This document shows positions 48,604-59,395 of a stretch of DNA of 64,000 bases, piece by piece. Source of the stretch: Volvox africanus (Eukaryota; Chlorophyta; Chlorophyceae; Chlamydomonadales; Volvocaceae); NCBI GenBank assembly GCA_030268105.1, contig BSDZ01000079.1, forward strand, positions 310,001-374,000. The letters are read 5' to 3'. Each line of letters starts with the position of its first letter. The first letter of the stretch is position 1. The notes below the pieces were generated by a model. It worked only from the letters and a program-made list of their open reading frames with translations. It ran no database searches and had not been told where the DNA came from. Made by a program: the position numbers and the translations under genes.

Positions 48604-48831
48604 TCAATTGTGGTTTATGTCGAAGCGAGGGTCCAAAAAAAGCGCCTTAGCTAGGGTTCCTGTGAACCAGGGGTCACTCTGCTGTGAGCCCCTGCTGTGA
48701 ACCATGGGCCTATTCTGGTACTTTTCAGTCAGGGACTTAGGTAGCTGTGCCGGGGCAGAATTTGCAGTAAGAATAATGATGGGCGCGGTGCTGGAAACCA
48801 AGATTAAGCAACCTAGAGACATACTGGCCAA
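48604..48831 (-). mobile_element. hAT-family transposase fragment
   Basis: ATG-initiated minus-strand frame of 75 codons. It ends TGTLAKALFLDPRFDINHN; the (A)xxLDPRF block is typical of the C-terminal half of hAT transposases (a domain often annotated as DUF4413 / dimerisation region). Before it come a hydrophobic stretch (GCLILVSSTAPIIILTAN) and a Ser/Gln-rich linker. The rest of the ~600-residue protein is missing, so this is a relic. The call rests on one motif. Confidence 0.35.
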
Positions 48832-48833
48832 AT

Positions 48834-49092
48834 GTAATACCTTATATCTTGAAAGCCTGTGATGGAATGTTGGATGGCTGGGCAGATTTTACCGGAACGT
48901 CGTGGAGTGCGTGGAGGTATGATACCTTGTCATAGCGTTGGAGCTGCCGCACAAGCATATTGGCGCGAATTACGGCTCGGAAAGATATGTTTCCCCACTG
49001 AATGTCCCTGGTGATGTTGTACTTTGTGTACCATGAGCCCTCCTAAGCTTTGTGATCTCACAAAAGTATATATTTCCTAAGTGTGATTGTAT
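48834..49092. repeat. Dispersed repeat family, diverged copy
   Basis: Aligns along its whole length to 658-925 and 54159-54426 with scattered substitutions and small indels (e.g. CTTATATCTTGAAAGCCTG against CTTATAACTTGAAAGCATG). It is far more diverged than the two duplication arms are from each other, so it is older than the duplication. Confidence 0.85.
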
Positions 49093-49507
49093 GTGACTCC
49101 TTGTGAAGCTGTCCGCATACCGTCATCCTTTGGCAGCCGCTCTGCCTTGCAACTATTATTGAGGGCTTAGGGGTTAGCACGGCTTGGCGAAGAAGAAACT
49201 GGCTGACCTGACTGGCATTAGCTTTGTGAACCTCGGGACGACAAACAGTTAAGAGTTTTTGCCCAGGAGAGTGACACCGACTTAGACAAACATGTTCTAC
49301 TCGCACGACCTCCTTGGCAGGAAGTCTCCTCTGGGTGCTATTTGGTAAGAAGTGTCTGACAGAGTATTTACCGTTTGCGCAAGATAAACTGCGCCAATCG
49401 CTCACAGAGACGCCGCCGCGCTCCGCGGCTTTGCTCAAAAAGCCATAGAAGTTATTTAGGCTTGCATGTGGAACTGGGACCCGGGCACATGCAGGACGAT
49501 GGCTCAT
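49058..49507 (-). CDS. Hypothetical ORF overlapping a dispersed repeat
   Basis: ATG-initiated minus-strand frame of 149 codons (MSHRPACARVPVPHASLNNF, then YGFLSKAAERGGVSVSDWRS). Its last ~12 codons lie inside the dispersed repeat at 48834-49092, so its present stop was probably supplied by the repeat. No family is recognised. It lies upstream of the hAT relic on the same strand and may belong to the same decayed element. Confidence 0.25.
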   Translation of the reverse strand: MSHRPACARVPVPHASLNNFYGFLSKAAERGGVSVSDWRSLSCANGKYSVRHFLPNSTQRRLPAKEVVRVEHVCLSRCHSPGQKLLTVCRPEVHKANASQVSQFLLRQAVLTPKPSIIVARQSGCQRMTVCGQLHKESHTITLRKYILL

Positions 49508-50085
49508 GGCAAGAAGCTCAGCAAACTTAAAATCCTTGGCATAAGTGTCTCCGATGTTTGGTGAGTTGCCCCAGTATACATGAGCTATTCCTTATTGACT
49601 TAGGATGCCTTCATAATTAAGAATGTGCGAATTGATATGGTGAGACATGGACGATGGTACACAAGGAGCACTGACCCGTGGGTCAGCACAACTGGGTCTT
49701 TGGTTCTCCTATACGCAGTATAGAGCGAGTAGGCGGGACTACGCTTCGCGATGGGTTAGGACTTACTAGCGTTTCTTGCTGAACGTTTGCTGCCGGTTCG
49801 TTGTTTGCTGCCCGCAGCAAGCACATCATGCAACCAGATGTACCTCACTCCCTGCGGCTCCAGGGCATTTTGATTGGTGAGGCCATGCTTGGTTTATCGC
49901 AAAGGGCAAGATTTGTCTATGATGAAGACAGCTCATAATTATGCCACTTGGCTTTGCTGTTGGAAACCCATAACGGACCCGCAGGTTCTACAATACAATT
50001 TTGATCTGTGCTCATGCTACATGGGCAATCATGCTGAACGACGTTGAAAATGCTAATGCCTTTCTAAGTTTTTGCGGGCTTGCCA
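49508..50085. other. No clear gene
   Basis: No frame of useful length on either strand. A GCTTGCCATGATGCAG acceptor at its end leads into the next entry. Confidence 0.3.
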
Positions 50086-50091
50086 TGATGC

Positions 50092-50201
50092 AGGAGGCGT
50101 GGTTATCGTGTTCAACCGACAACAGCTGTACCTGTTGGGTAGGTTAAGGGAAGGTCGTACATGTAAAAGATGTGGGGATGCTACGGGACTGGCCCAGATC
50201 G
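50092..50201 (+). CDS. Possible internal exon
   Basis: Between a CCATGATGCAG acceptor and a CCAGATCG|GTAAGA donor the frame reads GVVIVFNRQQLYLLGRLR, then EGRTCKRCGDATGLAQI. The CxxC pair could bind metal but is only one pair. No neighbouring exon could be joined in phase, so the assignment is weak. Confidence 0.2.
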
Positions 50202-50519
50202 GTAAGAGATACCTTGTCATTCCGTATTACCGCCGTCCTGCCGACCTGCAGCATGCGACCCGCTCAGGGGGAGCGTAGTACGTCGTGACAACCTTGAGCT
50301 AAGTCTTCAAGGGGGACCTGTGGCGATTTGTTTAAAAAGACGGATAGGCGAGGCAACTGCCACCTTCCATTTACAAAGGCAGGAAGAGTTGCCTGCCTGC
50401 CGTGCGTATATTGTAATTTGTCATCCTTGACACGCTGGCATTTGGGCCGCCTGGCATGGCTGTATATGGCTCTTACCACAACCGCACCAGCACCGGCAGT
50501 GTGTTCATTGGTTCCGCAG

Positions 50520-50901
50520 GGTGGAAGCCATTACTTTGGTGGAAAATACGGCCCCAGATATGATGATGATGTCATCTCACGTTCTGGGTCAGATCGAAGA
50601 TCTGGACGATTTGGAGCTGCTTGAGCCGCTGGAGCGTCAGGAAGGGCGGGCTGACCCACATGAGCATTTTGAGGAAACCGAAGGGGACATCGCCCGCGCG
50701 GTGGGGCGGCGACACGATGGTCGCAGTGGCGGGCACATAAGGGGTCTGCGGGAGGATGATGAGGAAGAGAATTTGTTGATGTTGCCTACCCTGGCACCGC
50801 CGAGCTTTAAAAAGGACGGCAGCGGTGCAGGTGCGTGTGTAGCTATTAAGATGAAACTCGCTACTCGTTACTCGGACACGCGTGCCTCACTCAGACGCTG
50901 A
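50520..50901 (+). CDS. Acidic hypothetical exon
   Basis: Behind a GGTTCCGCAG acceptor (ending 50519) the frame is open for 126 codons. It is strongly acidic with mixed charge: IEDLDDLELLEPLERQEG, then EHFEETEGDIARAVGRRHDG, and REDDEEENLLMLPTLAPP. A GGTGCAG|GTGCGT donor near 50830 could end the exon before the current TGA. Disordered, charged sequence of this kind is common in nuclear proteins. No domain is recognised. Confidence 0.35.
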
Positions 50902-51206
50902 GAGGATTTGAGTCGCCGCTACCGGGGACTAGGGGCACGGTGGAAGGACAGGGAAAGCCGCTGCAAATAGACGATGTAGAGCAATGAGGCCTATGGTAAG
51001 GCCTATGGCACACAACACCGACTGATTCACAACACCGACTGAACCCACATATCAGGAATACGGACAAGGGAGATATTTGAGGGCGGACATGGAAGCACGC
51101 CCGACATGACAAATCTTCTTAAGCAAGCGGCTAAGATCCACGACTGAACTGAACTGCCCATCATATCAAGCTGCAACCCCACCAATTTAACGTTGTGATG
51201 TCCATC

Positions 51207-52494
51207 ATGCCCACGCCCCCTTCAGAAGGCGCTCAGCGGGGAGGAGGCGCCAAGGGGGGTCGGGTCAGAGGTGCAGCTGGGCCATCAAACCAAGTCCCTC
51301 GTGACCTGTAAGTCGGGATGGATAAGAGGGCGGCGCTTTTTAGTGGAACAGTGGAACCCTCGGCTGCCATGCATGTACGACGGCAGCGCAAGATAAGGCC
51401 CATCAAGAGTCGGGCCGGTTGGGGCTTTAGCACGCAGGAATTCTGATTATAAAATGAAGTTAACAGCATGAATTATATGATACGCGTGTCATCCATAATG
51501 GGCTAAATAAGGAATACAATGAAGGAAATGGATGTAAGCATTTGCGATAAGCTGTTGTATCTCTGTTGTGTCGGCCAACAAAGGCCCGATCGGAAGGATG
51601 ACCATCTAAGGTCCAGGATCCTTTGACACTGCCCGTAGATACCCCAGGATACTACATAAGCGTGTAACAGCGTGGGGATCACTCACTTGTATTTTCCCCT
51701 GTCTCTCACGCGATGCTAGATGCGTTCCACTTAGTCTCTTGCGATTCAGCGAGTAGTAGCAGGTGGTTCGCACAGGTACCCACCACGCACACATATATGC
51801 GTCCACCCAAACGAAAACTTTAAACCGAATGCACCCACGCACGCCGAATTATATGTACACCCTGGCTTCTTCACGACCTGCTACTATCATGCGGTAACCT
51901 CCCGTTATGGGTTCCATATCGTTTTCGTTCTCTTCTTTCTCTTTCCTACCCGTCCCGTGCATGATCAGCAACGACGATGAGGTTCTTAAAGCCCCCGATG
52001 TACGGGTCCTATTGGAAGACGATGACGACGAGGGTAGCGGTTTTTTCCTGGCGTTCGGTGAGTCGGTTTTCGGTTTTCGGCCGAGACGCATCGACCGCAG
52101 CAACGTCCACTGATATGTTCGGTCGCAAGCGACGGTGGTACTCTGATGGAGGCAACGATAGCGCCAGTGAGGCAAACAATTCGCTGCTGGCGGTAACCGA
52201 TCAGCAGCGGGAGCAACTGGCGGCGCCGGATGGAGGTGAGGACGCGAGCAATAACAATATATCGTTAAAATCGATTACAGCACTGCATGCGCGCAAGACG
52301 ACGCTAATGCGACTGGCGAAGCCGGCCAGCGGAAGCGGAAACAGAGGGAGCGCGAGAGACCACGTCGACGTCGTCGCACAGGCGGTCGTGTCACCCTGGA
52401 CAACCTTGGGGAGGCCCTGGTGAGCCACACGGAGCCCTGGTCCGCTTCGAGCGCGGACGATGATACCGAGATGTCAGTGGTAGCCATACGCTAG
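51207..52494 (+). CDS. Charged nuclear-type protein, four exons
   Basis: Exon 1 is 51207-51307 (MPTPPSEGAQRGGGAKG...; donor GACCT|GTAAGT). Exon 2 is 51969-52057, behind a long pyrimidine tract ending CATGATCAG, with donor TTCG|GTGAGT. Exon 3 is 52101-52235, behind ATCGACCGCAG, with donor TGGAG|GTGAGG. Exon 4 is 52298-52494, behind GCGCAAG, stop TAG 52492-52494. Introns are 661, 43 and 62 nt. All three junctions match in phase and the product is about 173 residues. It has an acidic block (VRVLLEDDDDEGSG), a basic block that looks like a nuclear localisation signal (GQRKRKQRERERPRRRRR) and an acidic C-terminus. A nuclear role is inferred; no domain is recognised. An alternative acceptor at 52280 gives another C-terminus. 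Confidence 0.55.
51557..51665. repeat. Diverged relic of the 1344-bp unit inside an intron
   Basis: CTCTGTTGTGTCGGCCAAC, then a shared CCCGTAGATACCCCAG(G/A)ATAC block, follow in the same order and orientation as in the second array (compare 37598-37690). The copy lies in the first intron of the four-exon gene and lacks the rest of the unit. It shows that parts of the array module existed outside the array. Confidence 0.55.
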
Positions 52495-52653
52495 TTGAGG
52501 GCTTTCTGTACGCTTTGACAGCGGATCCTGAGTGCTTTATCTCTTGCTCACGTCACGTTGCAGTGTCGGCAATCTCCTCCTTGTGCCCGGGCCCCCTTAC
52601 TTGTCCGGGTATCGGCGCTGGCGTACACTTATCGCTACTGCATCCGTGAGCAG

Positions 52654-53661
52654 CCGAGCGGCGGCAACGAACTTCAGGATTTTTACGCAGCGTCGTAGCC
52701 GTACGACAAGTTGTTGCGGACGTTCAGGTAAGATTCTCATGTGTGACATTCTCAGGGGCCTTAAGGATAGGGTTTCAGGGTTGTATGCATGTACATGTTG
52801 TGAAGCCCGGAAGCGCAGGAGTATGGGAACTGCGGGGATAGGAACTGGATCACGGGGCCGCATAACCCCCTTACTCCTCTCTTCCCCCCCCCGAGACACA
52901 CACACACACACAATGGGTGGGTGGGGAAGGGTAAAGCGGGGTTTCACTCTCAGCCTCTTCTCCACCGTTCTTCCGTCTCAGCCCGTGCCAGGCTGTCTAT
53001 GTGGCGGATGTGTGGCACAATGGCTGGAGTTCCGTACCGGCCGAGGTGCTCAAACTGGATGGCCTGGTGGTATTTAATGCGTCCGGCAACGACATTGAGA
53101 CGTTAGCAGAGGGTGAGAGAAGTCTCTTCTTTTGGCAGTTTGGGGTCCGCCACTCCCCATTATGTGCACCCTCATCCTCCTGCTGCGGCACATCCACAAA
53201 TTCACACACACAGGATGCTGGTGGTGGGTGCTGAACCTGGGAAAACCACTGATTTCGGAGAAGTCGGCATGGGAGACTGGATGAGGGTGCCCCGAAACAC
53301 CGGGGAAGGTAGGGACTGCCAGGTTAGTGGCCACGGGTGATGTACCCCCCTATCCTACACACACAGGTGCCTCCTTTCGATCAGCGCTCATCCTGAGGCC
53401 CGAATGATGACAGTCGTATCCCTCGGACCTGTATGCGGTACCCTTTCCCGTCCTGCCCCGCAGGCATCACCCCCCAGCATCTGGGTGTGCTCAACCTCTC
53501 CTTCAACCGCCTGGCCAGTCTGCCCCCCGCGCTGGGGGGTTCTGAGGGATCCTGGGGGATCACGGGGGGGTCCACCGTTCGGTCGGCGAATGATAGTGAT
53601 ACCTTGGCGATGGAAGAGGAGGACGCAGAGCGGGCTGAGGGAAGCGGCGCCGTTCTGTAGG
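52654..53661 (+). CDS. Leucine-rich-repeat protein, C-terminal exons
   Basis: Three phase-matched exons: 52654-52727 (GFLRSVVAVRQVVADVQ; donor GTTCAG|GTAAGA), 52992-53112 (behind CCCGTGCCAG; VWHNGWSSVPAEVLKLDGL, then VVFNASGNDIETLAE; donor G|GTGAGA) and 53464-53661 (behind CCCCGCAG; HLGVLNLSFNRLASLPPALG; stop TAG). The repeated LxxLxxFNxSxNxIxxL / LxxLNLSFNRLxxLPP pattern is the leucine-rich repeat, a binding scaffold. The acidic tail after the last repeat is probably disordered. The 5' end is not resolved: a further frame at 52564-52660 (LAYTYRYCIREQPSGGNELQ) looks coding but meets a stop, so an exon is missing or degraded. The last exon lies inside the duplicated block. Confidence 0.55.
52721..52779. 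repeat. 60-bp repeat carrying an LRR-exon splice donor (source copy)
   Basis: Starts at the end of an LRR exon (GTTCAG) and continues into the intron. The same 60 bp occur at 1711-1769 and 55212-55270 without the rest of the exon, so this is the likely origin of a small copied fragment. Confidence 0.75.
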
Positions 53662-53734
53662 TGCGTGCGTGTGCATGTGTGTGTGTGTGTGTGTGCATGT
53701 GTGTGTGTGTGTGCGTGTGTGTGTGTGCATGGGT
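53662..53734. repeat. (GT)n microsatellite, right arm
   Basis: Partner of 162-232, two bases longer. Confidence 0.9.
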
Positions 53735-54158
53735 GCGCGCCTCTGTGGGCTATTGTGGCTGCGAGTCGCTTTGGATGGGAATTCATCCTGCTGTTCGCAT
53801 GCTAGCGCGACGTACGCTCCCGCCATTGTTTTACGAAGGCCCACCCTCCATTGCCCATTCCAGGCATCCACGCAAAAGAGATGATGGATTAAGAAACGTT
53901 CAAGTTAGATACTGGAAGTGTTGCGAGAAGGGCAGTTATTCAACATGACGAGGGATCTAGCGGCTACACGTCCGGCGCCTAATCTTCCCGGGGCCCCCTG
54001 CCTCCTGCTGCGATACGGTACGTCGCGCTGTCTGTCCCTGGCTTCCTGGTGGATTGGCCATGAAGGCCCTGACGCGGACGGACGGTGCTTTAGGCCCCAT
54101 GCTTCCTCTGCGTGTTCGCTGCGGCTGTATGCCTTCTGTGGTGGTTGTTAGTGGTTAG

Positions 54159-54426
54159 ATGTAATACCTTATAACTTGAAAGCATGTGATGGAGTGTTGG
54201 ATGGCTGGGCAGATTTTACCGAAACGTCGTGGAGGGCGTGGAGGCATGATCATAGCGTTATAGCGTTGGAGCTGCCGTACAAGCACATATTGGCGCGAAT
54301 TACGATCGAAAAGATATGTTTCCCCACTGAATGTCCCTGGGGATGTTATCCTTTGTGTACCATAAGCCTTCCTAAGCTTTGTGATCCCACAACAGTGTAT
54401 TTTACCTAAGTGTGAGTGTACCTGAA
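54159..54426. repeat. Dispersed repeat family, copy in right arm
   Basis: Identical by eye to 658-925; diverged relative at 48834-49092. Confidence 0.7.
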
Positions 54427-54494
54427 TCCCCCCACGGCATGGTAACCTGTCAGGTCCCATCTGTGGCGGATACCGCCGTGATGGATGTCACGGG

Positions 54495-55023
54495 ATGTGG
54501 AAACGCTTCCTGGCAGCTCTGTACAACGGAAGTGGTGATGTTGGGTTTGGTGGTAAGGATGGGGCTACATCTGGTCACGCTGACCATACCAGGGTGTCAG
54601 CATCGGTACCCGGGGTAGAGTCGATCATAAGCAGGACCGAGTTTGACTCCGGCAGCGCCTTGGACTGGAATGGGAAGCAGAACCCGCCCCCAACTTGGGT
54701 TCAAAGCGGGGACTTGCGGCTGGCGGGGGCGTGGGGCTGCGTGGGAGCGAGCTTTATGGCGGAGGAGAGAGGCGTGCCGTTGATGCGAGTAGCGGATTTC
54801 CAGGTATGTGCAAGATTGCGCTGGTTGTTGCAAAAAGGTAGGGGTTTGGATAAAACAATCTGCACAGTCAAAGGCCATTGCCTATTTAAAAGCATTATGT
54901 TGGGCACGAGGGACGGTTTGGTCGTTTATATATACCGCGGTATTTGGTGGCAGAGAAAATTCGGGTTCTTTTAGAAGCGCATGTCCCAGGCTTCGGGGTC
55001 AAGCCCCAGGGTACTTCTTATGA
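54495..55023 (+). CDS. Hypothetical protein, two exons (right copy)
   Basis: Exons 54495-54803 and 54868-55023 with a 64-nt intron. Same sequence and structure as 994-1522, where the evidence is given. No coding difference was found. Confidence 0.45.
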
Positions 55024-55211
55024 ACCTCGAAATCTTGAAATACTCCAGGCATGTGACGCAGCAAAAGGCTCCCTATAGTCTGGGTGTTCAAGGACGGTGC
55101 TAGGTACGAGAACAGAGAAGTAGTAGAGTAAGCGACTTCGGTTGCTACCAGTTCGCGCGGGACGATCTCACTGACTGAGCCATCGCATCCTTTGTTTTGT
55201 TAGTTATGGCG

Positions 55212-55270
55212 TTCAGGTAAGATTCTCATGTGTGACATTCTCAGGGGCCTTAAGGATAGGGTTTCAGGGG
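55212..55270. repeat. 60-bp repeat, right arm
   Basis: Copy of 52721-52779. It carries A at 55228, where the left arm has C at 1727. Confidence 0.8.
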
Positions 55271-55558
55271 GAAACGACTTTGAAGAGACAACGGCAGTCT
55301 GCCTGCATGCTCCAAGTGAGTGCCATACTTCTACTATGCCTGATTAAGGCCGAATTCAACCAACGTCGTTCTGTGGATTCGCTTGGATTGCAGGATCGAG
55401 CAAGCGCGCGGCTTAAAAGTTTGCTCCCCCGGGTTGGCCGTGTGAAGCTACATATGGCGGTCAACAGGGACGCTACCTGCCAGGTCGTAGCAGCCATGCC
55501 TTTGGGAAGGCGTTGTTTGCGCATGTACGTAATGCTAAAACGGCATCATCCTCTGTGA
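55232..55558 (+). CDS. Hypothetical open frame (right copy)
   Basis: Counterpart of 1731-2057, with the same optional internal intron. Weak. Confidence 0.2.
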   Translation: MTFSGALRIGFQGETTLKRQRQSACMLQVSAILLLCLIKAEFNQRRSVDSLGLQDRASARLKSLLPRVGRVKLHMAVNRDATCQVVAAMPLGRRCLRMYVMLKRHHPL

Positions 55559-55642
55559 TCGGTTTAAGGTCAGCACGTTACGTGATGATATGGTGCTAGA
55601 CGGCAAAATATCAAATGTGTATCATAACAGGCGGCCGTCGAA

Positions 55643-55840
55643 ATGAAAATTTTCGCAGTGGACTTTCGCAGGCGAACGTGCGGCATAGAGCGTTGTTTCT
55701 ATTGCCTAAATTTAGGTCTGTTACAACTTTCCATACTTTCAATGGGATTTACGACATGGTCCGATGTGATGGATTGGTATGGACCTCCTTTTAAATTAAT
55801 TTCGCTTCGCGTGCGGCTGAACAGAAAATGTGTCGGATGA
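55643..55840 (+). CDS. Short hypothetical ORF (right copy)
   Basis: Counterpart of 2142-2339. The DNA that follows, to about 56380, holds no convincing exon and carries the G/T difference at 56052. Confidence 0.12.
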   Translation: MKIFAVDFRRRTCGIERCFYCLNLGLLQLSILSMGFTTWSDVMDWYGPPFKLISLRVRLNRKCVG

Positions 55841-56455
55841 TCATCTTTTCATTATCCATGAATAACGCCGTTTAATACGTTCACTGAGCACGATATTACC
55901 TTTTTGAGCTTTGCGATCACCTCCCACATCCTGGGCGCAATGATGATGTAACACTTAATAACCCTATTCACTCCAACTTGAGCTAAATGAACGTTAACAT
56001 CATTGTTATTACATGGTGAGCTGTTGGCTGCAGGAGGCGGATAGGCGGTATTAATCTTGCCAATACATTATTACTGTGCTTCATTTGGGCTGGATTGACC
56101 TATCTTCATAACATCATATGTCAGCGCCTAGGGATTAGAGCACACGGGTGAGTCACGGGGTGTCGGCGTCTCGATGGTGGCGCTGTAATCTTCAGGGACG
56201 AAGATGTAATGCGTTTGATATCGTCTTGATTATTAGATTCAGTATACATATGCCTGTTGTCCTCTTTATCGTTATGTCTGTGATGGGATGCTGCTAATTT
56301 CGTGCTCTTCGCCGCAGATGTAAGCGCTTAATACATGTCCTTATCAACGACAATATTATGAGGATCATTTAGACGTTGCAGCAGCAGCACAGCCCGTTGT
56401 TCCGGCCTCGCCATCAACATGCCACGTGCCAGCGCTGGGTGGCGCGCATGGCACT

Positions 56456-57724
56456 ATGATCTGCAGCTACATCAGTAGTAGTACTTGCTGTCTGGTCGAT
56501 GAGCGCGGCGATATGGGCTCCACGTGCAGCACCGGGGGCAGCGCCTCCAGCAGTCAAGGCAGCTCACACGCCGACAGTGATAGAGACAGCGACGGCAGGT
56601 GCTTTCCCAGTAGTTCAGACTGGAGCGACGATGACCGACTTGCAGGCGGTTATGAGCCGTGCAGCCTTCATAGCCCGCATAGCATTCATACTCCGTCTTT
56701 TATGATACTGGACCCACCCCGTGGGCAGCTCCGGCCAGCGGGCCGCCTGTCAAGGCGCTCTGCTCTTTCACAGCCGAAGGCAGCCTGTGAAGGTCGTTGA
56801 AAGGCCAAGAGTGTGACGTTTCAAACAAGCGGCGCAATTATCTGTTCTGCGGCTACTGTGGAAGTGCTGGTTTTGATGGATGCAGGCACGCCCCCTCTTC
56901 CGGTCACGCCAGCTTACTTTGCGTCATGTTGCATTTCGGGCGGTGCAATAGCTCCAGCGCCCATCGCTAATGCTGATTTGGCACAGGCAGTGGAAACGGA
57001 CGCTTCCATTAGCGATGCATCTGGCTGTTTCCCCTCCAGCTCTTTCATCACATCCTTTGTGGGCAATACTCCTTTTCCAACGGTAGCGCCGAAGTCTGGC
57101 CAACCTGTCGGCGGACATGTTAAGCAGAAGTACCGTCTTGTATCTCCATTATTCTGGCTTATCCATCCCGTGGCAGCTTTCAGCTCAGAGGGTGGTTTGT
57201 TATGCACGGATTCAGTTCACGCTTTGGCGCTGGCTCGTGCCGCGGCTGGTCGCCGACGGATGATGGCCACGCTGGAGGAAGCGAGGAGACGCTTTTCCCA
57301 TCTGAGTCGCAGTAAGCTGCCGAACAGCTGGCCGTCTACAGCGCCCAGCATCTCCACCGCCGCACAGGAGCTCCAGTTTCAGCGTCAAGGCTCCAGCAGA
57401 GAGGGGGCCACTGGTTCACGCTGCCTGGATGAGGGGAGCGAGATGCAGCGCCCCATGGTGGCGCCGCCTGCCAGGCTATTGCCAAATTTGCCGCTCGCAC
57501 CTCGAGACGTGGGCATTTTGTCAGTGGGGTATGCCGCAAGCATTGCTGTGGTGCCCTGTGAAGCTTCAAAAAGTGTTTCGAAGGTGCCCGAGACGCAGCA
57601 GGGCCGCGCTGGGGAGTATGGCCGGGGGAATCAGGAGGGCCAGTATGAAATGGGCGGGCGAGATGGCGGGGACAGTGACGGCCGGCAATGCGCTAACGCT
57701 GCCACGGTAGGAAGTGCACCTTGA
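56456..57724 (+). CDS. Ser/Ala/Pro-rich hypothetical protein with one in-frame TGA (right copy)
   Basis: Counterpart of 2955-4223. The TGA (56798-56800) and the candidate 93-nt intron (56793-56885) are shared. The single coding difference is G to A at 57269, changing Ala to Thr in the ALEEARRRF region. Sharing the stop means it predates the duplication. Confidence 0.4.
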
Positions 57725-57863
57725 GAGCTTGGTTGGGGGGGGTTGGGGATGTCCCTTTAAGCGTCTGGGCGGTAGCAGCGGCAGATCCCCTCCGTATGCT
57801 CCTATTTCTCCAATTGCAGATAAATAGCTCTACCCGGGGATACTCGGCCACAAATCGGTCCTG

Positions 57864-58229
57864 ATGTATCCAGCTGTAATGTGCATTCAATGTTTTGTGG
57901 CATTAAAATGTTTCACACTCTTCGTGGACTCTCTTCGTGTTTCCACTATGCAGCGCTCGAGTCGCTTGTTGCTTTTTATGTATCAAACTTGCTTTGCACC
58001 CGGGATTGCATCCGAAGTATGTCACGTGCTAGAGCGGCGATTGCTAACCACTCTGCTTCACGGCAAATGTGCGACATGTTCAACCCAAGCAAGACGCCCC
58101 CCTTTCGCGCCTCATTTCAAACCCTACCTAACCTATGCTTTTGGCGAACCAAATTTCCTGCGCAGCCCACACCCTAGTCAATATCGCACGAATGTTTCCC
58201 TTCATCTTTTGCTGGTTACGGAAATGTGA
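57864..58229 (+). CDS. Hypothetical ORF (right copy)
   Basis: Counterpart of 4363-4728, with the same competing overlapping frame. Confidence 0.15.
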   Translation: MYPAVMCIQCFVALKCFTLFVDSLRVSTMQRSSRLLLFMYQTCFAPGIASEVCHVLERRLLTTLLHGKCATCSTQARRPPFAPHFKPYLTYAFGEPNFLRSPHPSQYRTNVSLHLLLVTEM

Positions 58230-58260
58230 TTATGATTTGAAGCCGATGACTCGTGAATAG

Positions 58261-58560
58261 CAGTGGTACCCAAGGAGGGACCCAAAACGCGTCAAACGAG
58301 ACCAACACATAGCATGGCGATATCCCCGATCGTTCCCTCCCCAACGGGGACGAGGACGGGCAGACGGCGGGATGGTGGACATTATGCGGACGCGCGAGGA
58401 AGGTGCCGTCTATCGAACTATCTATCGATTTTATTTGTACTTTTCTTCCTTCGCGGCCGTGTGTGTACTGGCGCACCATGGTCTCGACAGGTCAACACAC
58501 AGGTGCAGCCCGAAGGATCTGATGGAGCGATATCCAAGCCCATCATCGTTGCGAGGCTAG
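58261..58560 (+). CDS. Possible coding exon with a hydrophobic segment (right copy)
   Basis: Counterpart of 4760-5059. Confidence 0.25.
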   Translation, partial: QWYPRRDPKRVKRDQHIAWRYPRSFPPQRGRGRADGGMVDIMRTREEGAVYRTIYRFYLYFSSFAAVCVLAHHGLDRSTHRCSPKDLMERYPSPSSLRG

Positions 58561-58767
58561 CGCTAATGAAAGGCTTTTCATGTGTGCTCAACCAAACTTG
58601 ACATAATTCCCGTTTTATTTCTGCCCTGCTCTGCATTGCCTTACCCCTACAGTTGCCTTTTACCGTTCCACACACACACGCACGCGACTTCTATTGCAGC
58701 TAGGTAATTACGTATACGGGGTACACATCCCCGCACATCCGCCGCCCACCCCTCTCCGTTACCGCAG

Positions 58768-58926
58768 ATCTCCTATCTCCAAAGCTACCGCATCTTGGGA
58801 ACCGCCAAGCTGAGCTGCGAGTCCGGATGCGCCTGCGAGGCCACGACTCTGAACGCCTACGACCCCAGACCCGTGTCCGTAGCTATCCCATCTGACATCA
58901 AGGCAGATTTGAAATTGCGGCGATGA
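58768..58926 (+). CDS. Lone SGNH-like C-terminal exon (right copy)
   Basis: Counterpart of 5267-5425, with the same acceptor, cysteine pattern and early stop. No catalytic exons were found here either. Confidence 0.4.
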   Translation: MSYLQSYRILGTAKLSCESGCACEATTLNAYDPRPVSVAIPSDIKADLKLRR

Positions 58927-59395
58927 TGGCGGGGGGACTACTGCCCCAGGTTGAAGGGTGTTTCGTCAAGGCCCGCAGCGTATGCAGAGCAGTCCTGTAT
59001 CTGTGTGTATTTGCTTACGGTGCTTTTTGCGAAGGTGAATCAAATAGGGGTGGTGTGGTGCATGTGAGGTGGAGTTAGGGTGTTAGGTCTTTGGCTGATC
59101 ATAACCTGCGCAATATAGAATTCTGCACACACAGAGTGGCCATGGGGCCATGGTAGATGGCTGGTGCCACCGTGGAATGAGGCCTAGGTCTCTTAGCTGC
59201 AGATATGGGTAGCCTGGAAGGCTTCATTCCCAGTATTCCGTCCATCCTGTTCAGGGTGATACCGTGGTTGTGGGGTGCGGTGTTTGTCGCACCTTCACCG
59301 ACCACTGGCAAACGGGCATATCCCGGCGGACGGGGACCAGGTGCCGTTCTTAAGGCTTGTGTTGGGCACGAGGCATGTGGGACACACGGTAGTGC

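Noticed and set aside
53388..53871. Minus-strand His/Thr-rich ORFs over the LRR exon
   Set aside because: Antisense shadows of the LRR exon and the GT repeat.
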